A stretch of 64,000 bases of DNA, taken from NCBI GenBank assembly GCA_024516155.1, contig JAJJXM010000008.1, forward strand, positions 1,087,967 through 1,151,966, written 5' to 3'. Under the pieces are notes generated by a model. It saw only the letters and a program-made list of their open reading frames with translations. It did not search any database and was not told where the DNA came from. Source of the DNA: Pyronema omphalodes. Taxonomy: Eukaryota > Ascomycota > Pezizomycetes > Pezizales > Pyronemataceae. The translations under genes and the position numbers were made by a program. Below are positions 10,696 to 22,034 of this stretch, piece after piece. Numbering within the stretch: position 1 is the first letter of the stretch; each line of letters opens with the position of its first letter.

Positions 10696-12410
10696 TGTCA
10701 AAAGCAGACATACGGATGTCCAAGGGGCAGATGGGTGGGAAGACGGGAGGTGTCAGGACCCACGGAATACACACGGACCACAGGCGATACAATTGGCAGA
10801 CTGCTATGCAGTTGGTTTTGGCCCCGGGCTTCGTTAGGTAAATCAGTCACGGGCAGTACTTACTTCTCGGTGTGGCGGTCACCGTAATGCTTCTGCCTCA
10901 TGGAATACATGAAGGAAATCTTGTTATTCGGTTGGAACAATATCCTTGGCCGGACGTGGGGTTAGTGTCATACCCTACCCCGCTAAGACATTGAAAAGAA
11001 TGGGGATTCTTACCTAAGTGATAACTCAAGCCACAGGCCAGAGCTATTACTAACCACCCTTCATCCACTTCCCGCAGGAAATAGGATAATGGGGGGCCAG
11101 GGGAAAAGTCATCGTCATCTAGGGCGGGGAAACCCGGGGCAGCCCCTGAGGTGGGTCTGTTTCCGATCAATGACTGCGGTTTCTAATGCGCAGCCATACC
11201 TTGAGGAACATACCGCTGCCGCTGATAAAAACCTGGAATACTTATAACCTGAGGGCCTCACTCAAAGACTTACCGAAGCCTTTGAGCGAACACACCTCTT
11301 CCGCCGGATAAGAGAAAACCGGCCAGAAAGAGTCGTGGAACTAAGTGACCCGGCGGGCCAGATATACATACGAATAGAAAGGAGAATGTGACGCAAGTAG
11401 GTCACCCCAGGAAACAGATATCAAGGATGATGAGGATAGAAAGGTTAGGAGGGAAAGAACTGTATTTAAGTTAAATCGGATAATGTATTCACAAAACACT
11501 TTGCGGTAAAACAAGAAAACACAGTCATATATGACCGAGGTTTTACGCCTGACCGACGGAGGAAACCGGACGAGCCAAACAACATCATACGACAGCGGAG
11601 TCTAGTCGGCCAAAGGAGATAAGCAGTTGACTACCTCCTTGGCTAGTTATGACCGGTAATCATATCTTTGCAAACGCACCTTTGAACTCCGGATATGGTG
11701 AGACGACCATACGACGAATGGAAAACCGGTCCAACCTCTATCCAGGACCCCTGGAAGGCCCACAGTCTATTGCCGACCATCACGACATCATCACATCATA
11801 CAAACGACTTCACCGGATGCGACGGAATGGCCAACCAGATATCAAAGTCCGACGTTAGTTGCAGGAACGCATCAGCTGGTCATGCAATGCACATTCTTCC
11901 AAATTCATTCCAATGGCATCCTATTATCGATGACATCAGTGCAAACCACGAGAAGGACCAGTCTAGGCATTAGCAAACGACTAAGGCATTATCGGGATAA
12001 CGGCCCTGAGGATGTCTTAAAGTATATTCGCGATATTAGCGTTTTCACCAAAAGTTGCATTTTGTATGTTGGAAAAATCACGTTTAGGTGAAGCCAACCA
12101 ATGTCTTAGGGTACTTCCACTTCCGCCCACCACATAGTGCTTGGAGGGTATATGAGTGGGGAGCTCAAGATAAGAAAAATATAAAAGTGCCAAAAGCCCC
12201 CACTCGAAGAAGCCATCATCTAGCAACGCCATCAATACTGTCCCAGATCCAACGACATATCCAACGAAGGGTTATTGTCTTCTCTTGAGTCAATACTCGA
12301 TGCCCTCGAATCTATACCTTACCTCAAATCCATACAATGTCTCCGGTCGTCCGTTTTCAAGAAACGACCACTAAATGAAACCGATACTCTCGAAATGCTC
12401 CCTGAGATAC
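10696..12410. other. Partial LTR of relic G and unassigned DNA with a TATA box
   Basis: The left part should be the decayed LTR of relic G. No gene is recognised. A clean TATAAAAG lies at 12,180-12,187 facing right. About 120 bases beyond are short ATG frames at 12,301 and 12,333, cut by the LTR fragment that starts at 12,411. This may be a host promoter whose gene was displaced. 12,411 is the boundary between mostly single-copy DNA and the retroelement pile. Confidence 0.35.
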
Positions 12411-12529
12411 TGTCACACCGTATATTGTGTGAGTATAGCATAGGTAACATGTATAACATTTAGAGAACATGGCAAACTTGACAGGAGAATGAATAACAAG
12501 GTTAGTATTCCGGGCCGGAACCCCCTGAG
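12411..12529 (+). mobile_element. C/E-type LTR, first 119 bases
   Basis: It starts TGTCACACCGTATATTGTG and matches the reverse complement of 14,350-14,468, the start of the E 3' LTR. No polypurine tract precedes it, so it is the left edge of a separate plus-oriented C-type LTR. It is interrupted at 12,530 by the family-A LTR. Confidence 0.8.
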
Positions 12530-13058
12530 TGTCACGGCACACGGCTGACGAGCCGTTGTGGTGTTGCGTCACCATTGTGTTGTCGTTGTTGTTGTTGCCG
12601 TCGTGCCGTTGTCGTGCCGTGTTGTGTTGTCGATGTGTTGTTGTGTGGGCCGTGCCGTTGTTGATGATTGATTGACTGATGATGGATGACGTACCACGAG
12701 CTGTAGAAGCTGTGGCGTTGCAGGTGAAATGATGGAGAACGGAAGCTGTTCATGTAGCGATGTTGGATGACGGCCCAGCAAGATTGCTGGCCGCCCTTTG
12801 TACATAAGGAGGCTTGCCTCCCCGTCATTGAGTTCTCCATCGAACGTCTTGTGTCTTTCCCTCGTCTATTAATAAGATTCCTTATCTCAAGACTCATGTC
12901 ATTCTTGTCCTTGTCCCTGTCCTTGTCTAGTGTGCCGGCCGTCTGTTGTGCACTTCGGTTCTTGTCCTTCTGTTCCCGTGTCCCGGAACCCGCCTAGTCC
13001 CCCCCCTGCCGGTAGTGTTCAGTGTGTTCTTCGAACGTCTGTTCTTAGTTCCCTGACA
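12530..13058 (+). mobile_element. A0: family-A 5' LTR
   Basis: 529 bp, starting TGTCACGGCACACGGC and ending CCCTGACA. It carries the TACATAAG box and the CCATCGAACGTC word typical of the family. It differs at many positions from the other A LTRs and its primer site is mutated (TTACGTTCCATC), so this is an old copy. Confidence 0.9.
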
Positions 13059-13094
13059 TTACGTTCCATCTGAAAATTCATTCGACCGACACGC

Positions 13095-13810
13095 ATGAAC
13101 CCAACCGGTTCTGCTCAGACACACGCCTTGAAACAAGCCCTAGAGACCTACACACTAACCGGGATCTTCGGAATATCTAACCGATTCGCTGGCGCCCTCC
13201 GACGAGCCATCCGAAGAGCAGAAGATCACGGCTACCTTGTGGTCCGCTGGGAACTCCAGGATTATACTTACCAGGAGTACGTCCCTCACACCATCCGACT
13301 TAAGCCTATCCTCTGAGCCCGCCGAAATGCACGTTAAGGTCATCGAGGAAGGGCTTTGGCAGCAGATCGTCAAGGCTGCTTGCATAACCAGTTTCCAGAC
13401 GGGCACGACCCGGTCACGTTCACCAAGCAGCTCGCTCACTCCATTTTAGACGCCCAAGATCATCCCACGGGCTACATATTCAACGACCTCACAGAAACCC
13501 CCGGCTCCCGCACCAGCACCCGAGTCTCCAGTCCTGTCGCCTCCCGCGCTCCGGAAGCCCCCACCCTTGCCCCCATTCCCCCTGTTGTTATTCAGACTAG
13601 GTCCGTGCAGGTTTACACCAACGGACCAGAGACAGCGCCGCAAGCCGCCGCGTCCCCCACCACAGCCACAGCCGCAGCTCCCGCCCCCGCTATCATTGCG
13701 CCAGTTCCAAGACTTCCCCCCTGAGACCCCGAAATCCTCCTAACCCCGGAGGAACAAGTAGATGCGAACGGAAATCAATACTATGAGAGGGAGATCACCC
13801 GTCAGCGCAC
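13095..13810 (+). pseudogene. A0: upstream ORF and gag N-terminal half, broken
   Basis: The small ORF (ATG 13,095) stops early: AGA of other copies is TGA here, after KPIL. The gag ATG is at 13,327 (MHVKVIEEGLWQQIV). A frameshift follows near 13,380 and a stop at about 13,722. Homology to gag ends at about 13,808, where a C/E-type LTR begins with no element boundary. The rest of A0 has therefore been lost in a rearrangement. Confidence 0.8.
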
Positions 13811-14468
13811 CCTGGTGTGTACGCAAACGCCGCCTTATCTTGCAGTTGGTAGTCATTGGCCTAAGGTCGCATCATATCAGTTCCGTCCAACAGTTTCCCT
13901 GAGTGGTGTTCCTTGCTGCAGAACGACGTCTCATGCCAATGCATTCTTGACCATTGTCCTGAGCTCCACTCCTGTTGGCTGACTAGACTCTGCCTTATTC
14001 CTTGGCCGACTATCCGCGCAACTCAGACTTCGGATGATCCCATTTGTCTGCCTTGCATCCTTATGAGAATTCCCTTCTCTTGCAAGCCCTCTGGTAGCCG
14101 TGCTTGGTGGAACACAACCTCAAGTATAACGAGGTGTCCCCTCCCCGTTGTCTTCTGTTCTCCATCAGCGTCGTCTGTAGTTTTCTCATGGGTAAGTCGA
14201 CACCCATCTGATAAGTTGATACTCGTTCCCATCCATCTTTGATCCTCCCAAGCTGACAGTGAATAACAGGTAGCGACGCCTCGGGCCGGGATCCTCGTGA
14301 GGTCCTTTCGGAAAGTCACGAATCACGTGACGTGGCTAGCTGGAGCTCCTCAGGGGGTTCCGGCCCGGGAATACTAACTTTATTGTTCATTCTCCTGTCG
14401 AGTTTATCATGTTCTCTAAATGTTATACATGTTACCTATTCTATACTCACACAATATAGGGTGTGACA
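13809..14468 (-). mobile_element. E: 3' LTR, truncated
   Basis: Reading minus, it starts TGTCACACCCTATATTGTG at 14,468, directly after a purine tract (reverse complement of CCACCTCCCCCC, 14,469 on). It parallels the C LTR at 31,395-32,057. It is cut at about 13,809 by the A0 remnant. By the inversion model it is the 3' LTR of the E element whose body now lies at 50-55.8 kb. Confidence 0.75.
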
Positions 14469-14907
14469 CCACCTCCCCCCTGTTCAAACTTCGTCCCGAA
14501 GCAAGTAGCTTATCATTCTGTGATCGCACCTCGCCGCAGCCAAGTGACTTAGTGATCATATATGGATGCAGTCCTCCAGCCCCTACATCCTACTACCAAC
14601 TCGACCTAATGAAAACCTCGTGGGGAAAAACATTAAGCCTTAATCCTTGAGTTGGTAGTCCCTCGGAGAATCAGTGTACTTGAGATGAAACTCTCGTTAA
14701 TTCTCCTGACCTCCTACTGAAAAGTTGTCGAATGGTTCTGCCGTCCAATCTTTCTTATTTGGCCAACCTAGCCATTTAACAAGGTACAACACTCGATTTC
14801 CTGATTTGTAGCTGGTCATGATTTCATTATTCCTCGCTTCCCTCAACATCGTCAGCTTCCCGTAGAATTTTGTTTGTATCCGGTGGAGCCCGAGTTCCTG
14901 CTCTGAA
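14469..14907 (-). pseudogene. E: pol 3' end with chromodomain, cut by A1
   Basis: Minus-strand translation gives RAGTRAPPDTNKILREADD followed by a chromodomain like that of C (YLVKWLGWPNKK, FDN, REFHL). A small deletion just after the READD part shifts the frame. The piece begins abruptly at the left LTR of A1, next to CTGAA. It continues in frame from the last codons of E pol at 55,821 once the 41-kb inversion is undone. The chromodomain of such elements is thought to steer integration by binding modified histone tails. Confidence 0.75.
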
Positions 14908-15442
14908 TGTCAGGGAACTAGGAACGGACGTTCAAAGAACACACTGAACACTACCGGCAAGAGGGACTAGGCAGGTTCCGGGACGGGGAACGGCAGGACA
15001 AGGACCGAAGTGCTCGTCAGACGGACGGCACACAAAACAGGAACAGGGACAGGGACAAGAGTGACGTAGGACTGGAGGAAGAAGTCTTTATTAGGAGCAA
15101 GGGAAAGACAGAAGACGTTCGATGGAGAATCTCGACAACGGGGAGGCAAGCCTCCTTATGTACAAAGGGGCGGCCAGCACTCTTGCTGGGCCGTCATCCA
15201 ACATCGCTACCTGAAGCTTCCGTTCTCCATCAATTCACCTGCGACGCCACACCTCTCCAGCTCGTGGTACGTCATCCATCATCAATCAGTCTATCAGTCA
15301 CGACGGCACGGCACACACAACAATACAACAACACAACAGCAACACAACACAACACGGCAAGACAACGGCACGATGTCAATCAACAATCACGACAACATAA
15401 TGATGACGCAACACAACGGCTCGTCAGCCGTGTGCCGTGACA
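14908..15442 (-). repeat. A1: left (3') LTR
   Basis: 535 bp. In element orientation it carries TTTCCCTTGCTCCTAATAAA downstream of the CCATCGAACGTC word. Only the A4 5' LTR (55,822-56,356, also 535 bp) shares this block and the TTGTTGTATTGTTG word. Confidence 0.95.
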
Positions 15443-15453
15443 GTACCCCCCCG

Positions 15454-18400
15454 TTAGGCTCGAGTTCCTACGAGAGGAGAAGGTTTGTCTGGGTATAACT
15501 GATGGAATTTCTCGGCGGCCTCAGTTTCGGATAGGTTTGTTTCCGGTTCCCAGGTTGGGGAGTCGTGGCCGGTCCACTTGACGAGGTACTGCAGGTTTCC
15601 TCTTGACCAACGGCTATCCAGAATTTCATCCACGAACCATTCTTCTTCGCCGTCTACGACTACCGGTAGGGGCGGTGGGATAATCTGGCCAGGGAGGGGG
15701 TCCGAAGGGGCTGGGTTTAGTAGGGACACGGGGAAGGTCCTATGATGTTTCATTGTTTACGGTATATCCAATTCAAAGGCGTGGGATCCAATGGGTCGTA
15801 ACACGGTGAAGGGGCCTAGGTGTTTGTTTTCCAGTTTCTTCGAGGGGCGGCGGGTTCTGAGGTTGCGGGCGTCCAGCCATACTAAGTCTCCTGGTTTGAA
15901 GACCGGCGCGGGGAGTCGGGAATTGTCGGCGGCTTCTATGTGGCGGGCTTGGGCGTATTTCATTTCCGAACGTAAGACGTCATGGATGTTTGACATCCTT
16001 TCCGCTACCTCGTTCGCTTTCACTTCTTCAGGATTGTCTGTCCTGATTTCCAGTTCGAAAGAGCATTTGGGGTGTCGGCCGTATATAGCGTAGAACGGAG
16101 ACAGCGACGTTGTATCCGATACTTGGTTATTTGCAGCAAATTCTGCCAGTGGTAAAAATTTCCTCCAATCGTCTTGTAAATAGCAGACCTACGCGCGGAG
16201 ATATTGCTCCGTAACCGCGTTAATTCTTTCTGTTTGACCGTCGGTTTGGGGGTGGAAGGCCGTACTCGTGGCAATTTCGATACCCATGCAATTTGCCAGG
16301 TGTTTCCAGAAGTGGGCCACAAATTGCGGACCGCGGTCGGACACTACTGTGTCTGGCAGGCCGTGTAGTTTGAATACGTTTTCCAGGAAGAGTTGCGCGA
16401 AGCCTTCTGCGTCTATCGTGGAGTGACAGGGCACTAAGTGCCGCTGTTTCGTGAGTCGGCAAACGATCGCACATATTGCGTCGAAGCCTTCTGATGTCGG
16501 TAATCCAGTAACAAAGTCCACAGATATATTCTGCCAAGGGTGGTGCGGGACCGGTAGGGGCTTCAAGGTTCCATAGGGTGCGTGGCGGGTAGCTTTTGCT
16601 TTTTACAAGTGTGGCAATTTCGGACGAATTGGTCCACATCTTTTCTCATCAAGGGCCAGTAATAATTCCTGGCGAGGAGTTCGAAAGTCTTTGCACGGCC
16701 CGGGTGTCCCATGGTGGGGGGGTAGTGGTGATCTTGTAGTAGTTTCAATCGTAGTTTATCCAGCGCGGGGACATAGAGGCAGTCTCGGTAGTACAATCTG
16801 TTTTCCAACACGGAGCAATCGGCGAGTGATATGTCCTTACAGATTTGTGTACCATCTTCCAGCATTCCCAACACTCGGTTGGGGAATGAATCTGTCTTGT
16901 AGCCCTCTGTGAACAGGAGGTCTACTTCGGAAGGTGCGAGTTTCATGGGCGGGGTCATGCATGACTGAAAGTTTTGTGGCTTTAGAACAGCTTGTTGGTT
17001 CGCCAGTATGCGTTCGTCTCCCTCTTCCGGGAGGTCGGCGGCTCGTCTTGTCAGGGCGTCCGGTTTCCCTCCCAACGTTCCCGGTCGATAGGTGATCACA
17101 AAGTTGAACCGAGACAGGAACTCGGACCAGCGTGCTTGTCGTCTGTTCAGCAGCTTTGTCGTCATAAAGTATTCGAGATTCTTGTGATCTGTCAATACTT
17201 TTATAGGGAAGGCGGAACCCTCTAAGTGGGGACGCCATTCCTCGAAACAACGAACTATTGCCAGTAGTTCTTTGTCATAGATTTCGTAGTTGCATTCTGC
17301 CGGGGAATGCTTCTTGGAATAAAATGCGACGGGGTGTAACACGTTATCGTCGTCGTATTGTGATAAGACTCCAGCAGACACATAGTCAGATGCCTCTGTT
17401 TCTACCACAATCGGTTTCTCGTAGTCGAAGTGCTTGAGAATCGGTGCTGATGTAAATGCATCCTTCAGTCGGTCGAAGGCGCTTTGCTGATCTTTACCCC
17501 AGGTAAAGGGGATTGCTTTACCATCTTTCTTTTTGGTCAGAGCCGTCAGAGGGGAGACCACTTTTGAGTAGTCTTTGATAAATCTTCGGTAGAAATTCGC
17601 GAAACCCAGGAACTCTTGGACCTGTTTCAAATTGGTTGGTTCCTTACAATCTCTCACTGTGGCTACTTTGGAATCCATCATGCGCGCGCCGTCGCGGCCG
17701 ATGTTGTAGCCCAGGTACTGTACTTCTGCCTTAGCAAACTTACACTTCTCTGGCTTCAAGTGCAGTTTTTCTTGTTTGAGTCGTTCCAAGATCTTTCGGA
17801 CGTGTGCGGTGTGATCGGACTTTGTTTCGGAGAATACGAGGATATCGTCCAAGTATGCCCTACAAAACTGGTCTAGGTATGGTCTCAGGACATCATTTAT
17901 AAATGCCTGGAAATCGGCAGGCGCGTTGGTGAGCCCAAAGGGCATCACTTTCGATTCAAACAGGCCGTACCTTGTGCGGAAGGCCGTCTTCCATTCTTCG
18001 CCCTCTTCCATTCTGATGAGGTTATAAGCGCTGCGGACATCAATGGTCGTAAAGTATTGAGCTTTGGAAAGATTCATCATCATTTCCTGTATCAATGGCA
18101 GCGGGTACCGGTTCTTCTCGGTACCTTCATTCAGTCTCCGGTAGTCGACACACAGGCGTAGGGATCCGTCTGATTTTTTCACGAATAATATCGGCGAGGC
18201 GGCTGGTGATTGGGAGCGTTGTATAAATCCTTTCTCCAAATTCTCATCGAGCCACGTTTTCAGCGTCTGCAACTCGTTGCGTGACAGCGAGTATAGCGGG
18301 CCAAAGGGGGGGACGAATCCCTCTTTCAGTGGGATCTTGTGGTCGTAGGGTCGGTACGGGGGAAGTTCCTTCGCGTTGACCTCCTTGAATAAATCGAGGT

Positions 18401-19121
18401 AGTCATGATACTCTTGGGGGATCATGTCTTTCAGTTCGTCATCCGTGAGGGGGGGCTTGTCTTGTAGGGCGACGGTGATCTCGTCCAACGATAGCGAGAA
18501 CAGTGTCAGGCTTTCGTCTTCTACCATTTCTTTGAAGTCGGAGATGGTTAGACTTGAGATCGCTATTGGGGGTTCGTCCGGGGGGTCGGGGACCGAGTCT
18601 TCTAACTCCGGCATGGGGTTTGTGTCGGGCTCGTGGACAGCGGGAGGGGGCCTCGAGTCCAGGACCTCGACACCGGTTGTGCTTACAGGCAACGGGGTGC
18701 AGTTCCTTAGGCAGTATTGGGAGTCGAAGCTTACAGTGTTGGAACTGAAGCTTATTGTTACATCGTGTTTCTTCAACCAGGTCATACCCAACACCACCGG
18801 GTAGTGACCCAGCTTGGTGACAAACATGGGAAGGGTTTCCGAGTAACCGTTGATGGTACACTCTACTTGGGCGAGGTGTGTGATTTTTCCCGAGGATATG
18901 GGGCGGCCGTCGATAACTTCGACCGTTCGGGCGGTGGATAGGGGGGTTAGGGGGAGTTTGTGATGGTGGGCGAAATTGCGGTCAACAAAGGCGATACCAG
19001 TGGCGCCGCAGTCAACGAGCGCTACTGTTTTCACGGAGCGGTTATTGGAAAACAAGGAACGGGAGAGGACAAGGTGTTTGCATTCTAACTTTCCAGTAAA
19101 ACTTGCGCCCGATAATAGCAA
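15454..19121 (-). pseudogene. A1: pol (PR-RT-RNaseH-IN-chromodomain), disrupted
   Basis: The frame is open from 19,121 to about 16,590, covering protease (VDCGAT), reverse transcriptase (YLDD), RNase H and the HHCC zinc finger of integrase. A frameshift inside the CHTCK region follows. The second frame carries the D,D-35-E core. It has TAC to TAG at about 16,188 (after YLRA) and GAG to TAA at about 15,755 (before TMKHH). The chromodomain segment (15,454-15,753) is still open. Compared with A2 and A4 the protein is otherwise well conserved, so inactivation is recent. Confidence 0.9.
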
Positions 19122-19174
19122 TGTATCAGCAATAATATTCCCACCAGCGGCAGAGCCATCTTCTTGCAGCTGGT

Positions 19175-20520
19175 TTATTCTTTTCCCGACACCTCTTCTT
19201 CAGCATCCAATAATTCCACGCTCGCCACTTTAACATTCGTCTTGGCGGGGCACGACGCAGCCATGTGGCCGAGGCCACCGCAGTAGAGGCAACGTCGTTC
19301 TGACAGGCGGGTCGCGCGCTCCTGTGCCGACAGTTTCTGACGGGGTCCCTGGGCAGGGGTTTGCTTGCTGGAGGAGGCGGTGGTGGCTTGGGTAGCGGGG
19401 GTGGGGCGACTGGTGGCGGGGGTGGCGGTGGTAGTGGGTTCAACTTGGCCGCGGTTGGTACGCAGCTTGCGGAGGTTCTCAAGTGCTCTCAATTGGGAGT
19501 CCAATTTTTGGCACTGGTCAACAAATTCGTGCATCGTGGTGGTGGGCGGGGCACCAACCAACTTCTCGTGCAGCTCGAGGGACAGGCCGTTACACAGGGC
19601 ATCCATGGTGGCGGCTTCGTCCCAGCCTAACTCTGCGACTAGGCGGGAGAACTCTGCATAATAGTCCGAAAATTCGCGGTTGTTTTGTCGGAGATTTTGT
19701 AGTTTGAAACGAGCCGTTGCGCGCTTGTCCGGGTCTCCAAAGGTACGCTGCAAAATTTTAATGACGTCCTCGACGTCGTTGAGGGCCCAGCGGTTGCCAT
19801 TTTCCTTGATATAAGGAAGAATCTGATCCAAGGCGCGTCCGCGGAGGCAGCCCATGGCAGAAGAAATCCGTTTATGGGGGGTCGGGAAACGTAGTTCGTC
19901 GCTCACCAACTTGATGCGAAGCAAGGAGACAAAGCGGCGGAGGTCCTCCCTGTTGGACCCGTTGAAGGTTGGCGGATCCGAGATTTTGTCTCCGGTCACG
20001 CGGATGCCAGGGGAGGCGAGTAGGGCGTTGATGAGTTCACGCTGGCGGGTGAGCTCCTTCTCGTAATAGTGAATTTCATTCGTATCGGCTTGTTCCTCCG
20101 GGGTTAGGGGGATCTCGGGGTCTCGGGGGGGGGGTCTTGGAATTGGTGCGATTATAGCGGGGGCGGGGGCTGCGGCTGCGGCTGTGGTAGGGGGTGCGGC
20201 GGCTCGCGGTGCTGGTTCTGGGCCGTTCGGGTAAACCTGGACGGAGCCAGTCTGGATCACGACAGTGGGAATGGGGGCAGGGGTGGGAGCTTCCGGAGCG
20301 CGGGAGGCGACAGGGCTGGATACCCGAGTGCTGTTACGGGAGCCGGGGGTTTCCGCGAGGTCGTTTAAGAGATAACCCGTGGGGTGGTCCTGAGCGTCAA
20401 GATGGATTGTGCGAGTTGTTTGGTGAAAGTAAGCGGTTCATGGCCGTCAGGGAACTGGGTCATGGCGGCAGCGTTCACAATTTGCTGCCAGTGTCCTTCG
20501 TCAATAAGTTTAATATGCAT
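19175..20520 (-). pseudogene. A1: gag, one frameshift
   Basis: The ATG at 20,520 gives MHIKLIDEGHWQQIV. A single G is missing at about 20,402 relative to A4, shifting the frame. The rest (to 19,175) is open and ends in the zinc knuckle CLYCGGLGHMAASC and the TCG GGA AAA GAA TAA end with the -1 slip site. Confidence 0.9.
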
Positions 20521-20752
20521 TCTGGCGGGCTCTGAGGATTGGCTTGAGTCTGATGGTGCGGCGGATGTGCTCCTGATAAGTGTAGTCCTGGAGTTCCCAG
20601 CGGACCACAAGGTAGCAGTTATTTTCTGCTCGTCAGATGGTTCTTCGCACTGCGCCAGCGAATCTGTCGGGAATCCCAAAGGTTTCGTTTAGGGTGTGCG
20701 TTTCCAGAGCTTGTTTTAGTGCGTAGGTCCAGGCAGAACCGGTGGGGTTCAT
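20510..20752 (-). pseudogene. A1: 80-codon upstream ORF with a nonsense codon
   Basis: Same start (MNPTGSAW) and same end (DAY/NAY overlapping the gag ATG) as in A2 and A4. CGA has become TGA in the RRTIRRA segment, a CpG to TpG change. Confidence 0.8.
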
Positions 20753-20787
20753 GAGTGTCGGTTGAATAATTAATCGATCGAACGTAA

Positions 20788-21324
20788 TGTCAGGGAACTA
20801 GGAACGGACGTTCAAAGAACACACTGAACACTACCGGCAAGAGGGACTAGGCAGGTTCCGGGACGGGGAACGGCAGGACAAGGACCGAAGTGCTCGTCAG
20901 ACGGACGGCACACAAAACAGGAACAGGGACAAGGACAAGAGTGACGTAGGACTTGGGAGAAGAAGTCTTATATTAGGAGCAAGGAGAAGACAAAAGACAT
21001 TCGATGGAGAATCTCGACAACGGGGAGGCAAGCCTCCTTATGTACAAAGGGGCGGCCAGCACTCTTGCTGGGCCGTAATCCAACATCGCTACCTGAAGCT
21101 TCCGTTCTCCATCAATTCACCTGCGACGCCACAGCTCTCCAGCTCGTGGTACGTCATCCATCATCAATCAGTCTATCAGTCACGACGGCACGGCACACAC
21201 AACAACACAACAACACAACAGCAACACAACACAACACGGCAAGACAACGGCACGATGTCAATCAACAATCACGACAACATAATGATGACGCAACACAACG
21301 GCTCGTCAGCCGTGTGCCGTGACA
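20788..21324 (-). repeat. A1: right (5') LTR
   Basis: 537 bp. It carries the block CTTCTCCTTGCTCCTAATAT shared with the A4 3' LTR and not with its own partner LTR. The start-site word is mutated (CGAATGTC instead of CGAACGTC). Confidence 0.95.
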
Positions 21325-21470
21325 GCTCAGTCACGAAACATGAAGGAACAAGTATAAGAGGAGGAAATTTGGAATTAGTTTATTTCTTCAAAGTTTCTAT
21401 CTACTACAATCCTATCTACAAAAGTTCCCTTGTGACATTTCCATGTCTTCTAAACTCACCTGTGATTTCC
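21325..21470 (+). mobile_element. F: LTR fragment (middle part)
   Basis: Matches the D LTR from its CTGAGTCACGAG word through AAGTATAAGAGGAGG to CACCTGTGATTTCC. It is cut by A1 on the left and by A2 on the right and resumes at 27,879. Compared with D it lacks the ACGCAATC word that would pair with the primer site. Confidence 0.85.
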
Positions 21471-21999
21471 TGTCACGGCACACGGCTGACGAGCCGTTGT
21501 GTTGCGTCATCATGTTATCGTGGTTGTTGATTGAGATCGTGCCGTTGTCTTGCCGTGTTGTGTTGCCGCTGTGTTGTTGTGTTGTTGTGTGTGCCGTGCC
21601 ATGTTGACTGAGAGAATGATTGATGATGGATGACGTACCACCAGCTGGAGAGCTGTGGCGTCGCAGTTGAATCGATGGAGAACGGAAGCTCATGTAGCGA
21701 TGATTGTATGACGGCCCAGCAAGAGTGCTGGCCGCCCCTTTGTACATAAGGAGGCTTGCCTCCCCGTTGTCGAGATTCTCCATCGAACGTCTTGTGTCTT
21801 CTCTTGACTCCTAATATAAGAATTCCTCTCTTAAGTCCTACGTCACTCTTGTCCTTGTCCCTGTCCCTGTTTAGTGTGCCGTCCGTCTGACGAGCACTTC
21901 GGTCCTTGTCCTGCCGTTCCCCGTTCCGGAACCTGCCTAGTCCCCCTTTCCGGTAGTGTTCAGTGTGTCCCTTGAACGTCCGTTCTCGTGTCCCTGACA
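21471..21999 (+). repeat. A2: 5' LTR
   Basis: 529 bp, TGTCACGGCACACGG...CCCTGACA. The U3 part is rich in TTG/GTTGT simple repeats. A TACATAAG box precedes the presumed start site. Confidence 0.97.
21743..21790 (+). promoter_or_regulatory. A2: TATA-like box and predicted transcription start
   Basis: TACATAAG at 21,743-21,750 is followed 39 bases later by ATCGAACGT (21,782-21,790). That nonamer is the exact complement of ACGTTCGAT in the primer-binding site at 22,002-22,010. In Tf1-type elements the 5' end of the RNA folds back and primes reverse transcription, so the transcript is predicted to start at about 21,781. Confidence 0.65.
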
Positions 22000-22012
22000 T
22001 TACGTTCGATCG
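22000..22012 (+). other. A2: primer-binding site, self-priming type
   Basis: Directly after the LTR the sequence is TTACGTTCGATCG. It lacks the TGG that begins a tRNA-primed site, but pairs over 9 bases with the LTR segment at 21,782-21,790. Confidence 0.65.
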
Positions 22013-22034
22013 ATTTACTATTCAACCGACACGC

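Larger units (their letters stand above)
14908..21324 (-). mobile_element. A1: family-A retrotransposon, recombinant and inactive
   Basis: A complete-length element (6,417 bp) with two LTRs, small ORF, gag and pol, all on the minus strand. Its two flanks do not share a duplication (CTGAA left, GCTCA right) and come from different elements (E on the left, an F LTR on the right). Its left LTR matches the 5' LTR of A4 and its right LTR shares the diagnostic block of the 3' LTR of A4. It is one of the two products of an exchange with A4. Confidence 0.9.

Noticed and set aside
19361..19661. Gly- and Val-rich plus frames opposite A1 gag (similar ones opposite A4 gag)
   Set aside because: Antisense of the Pro/Thr/Ala-rich Gag linker; no independent conservation.
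14903..21329. CTGAA/GCTCA as a degenerate target duplication of A1
   Set aside because: They do not match and the flanks belong to different elements; the inversion model explains both flanks fully.
21515..22000. 161-codon minus-strand frame covering the A2 LTR (also at 27,394-27,879)
   Set aside because: Antisense to the LTR and present at this length only in the A2 variant; in other A LTRs it is broken. Its composition reflects simple TTG repeats.
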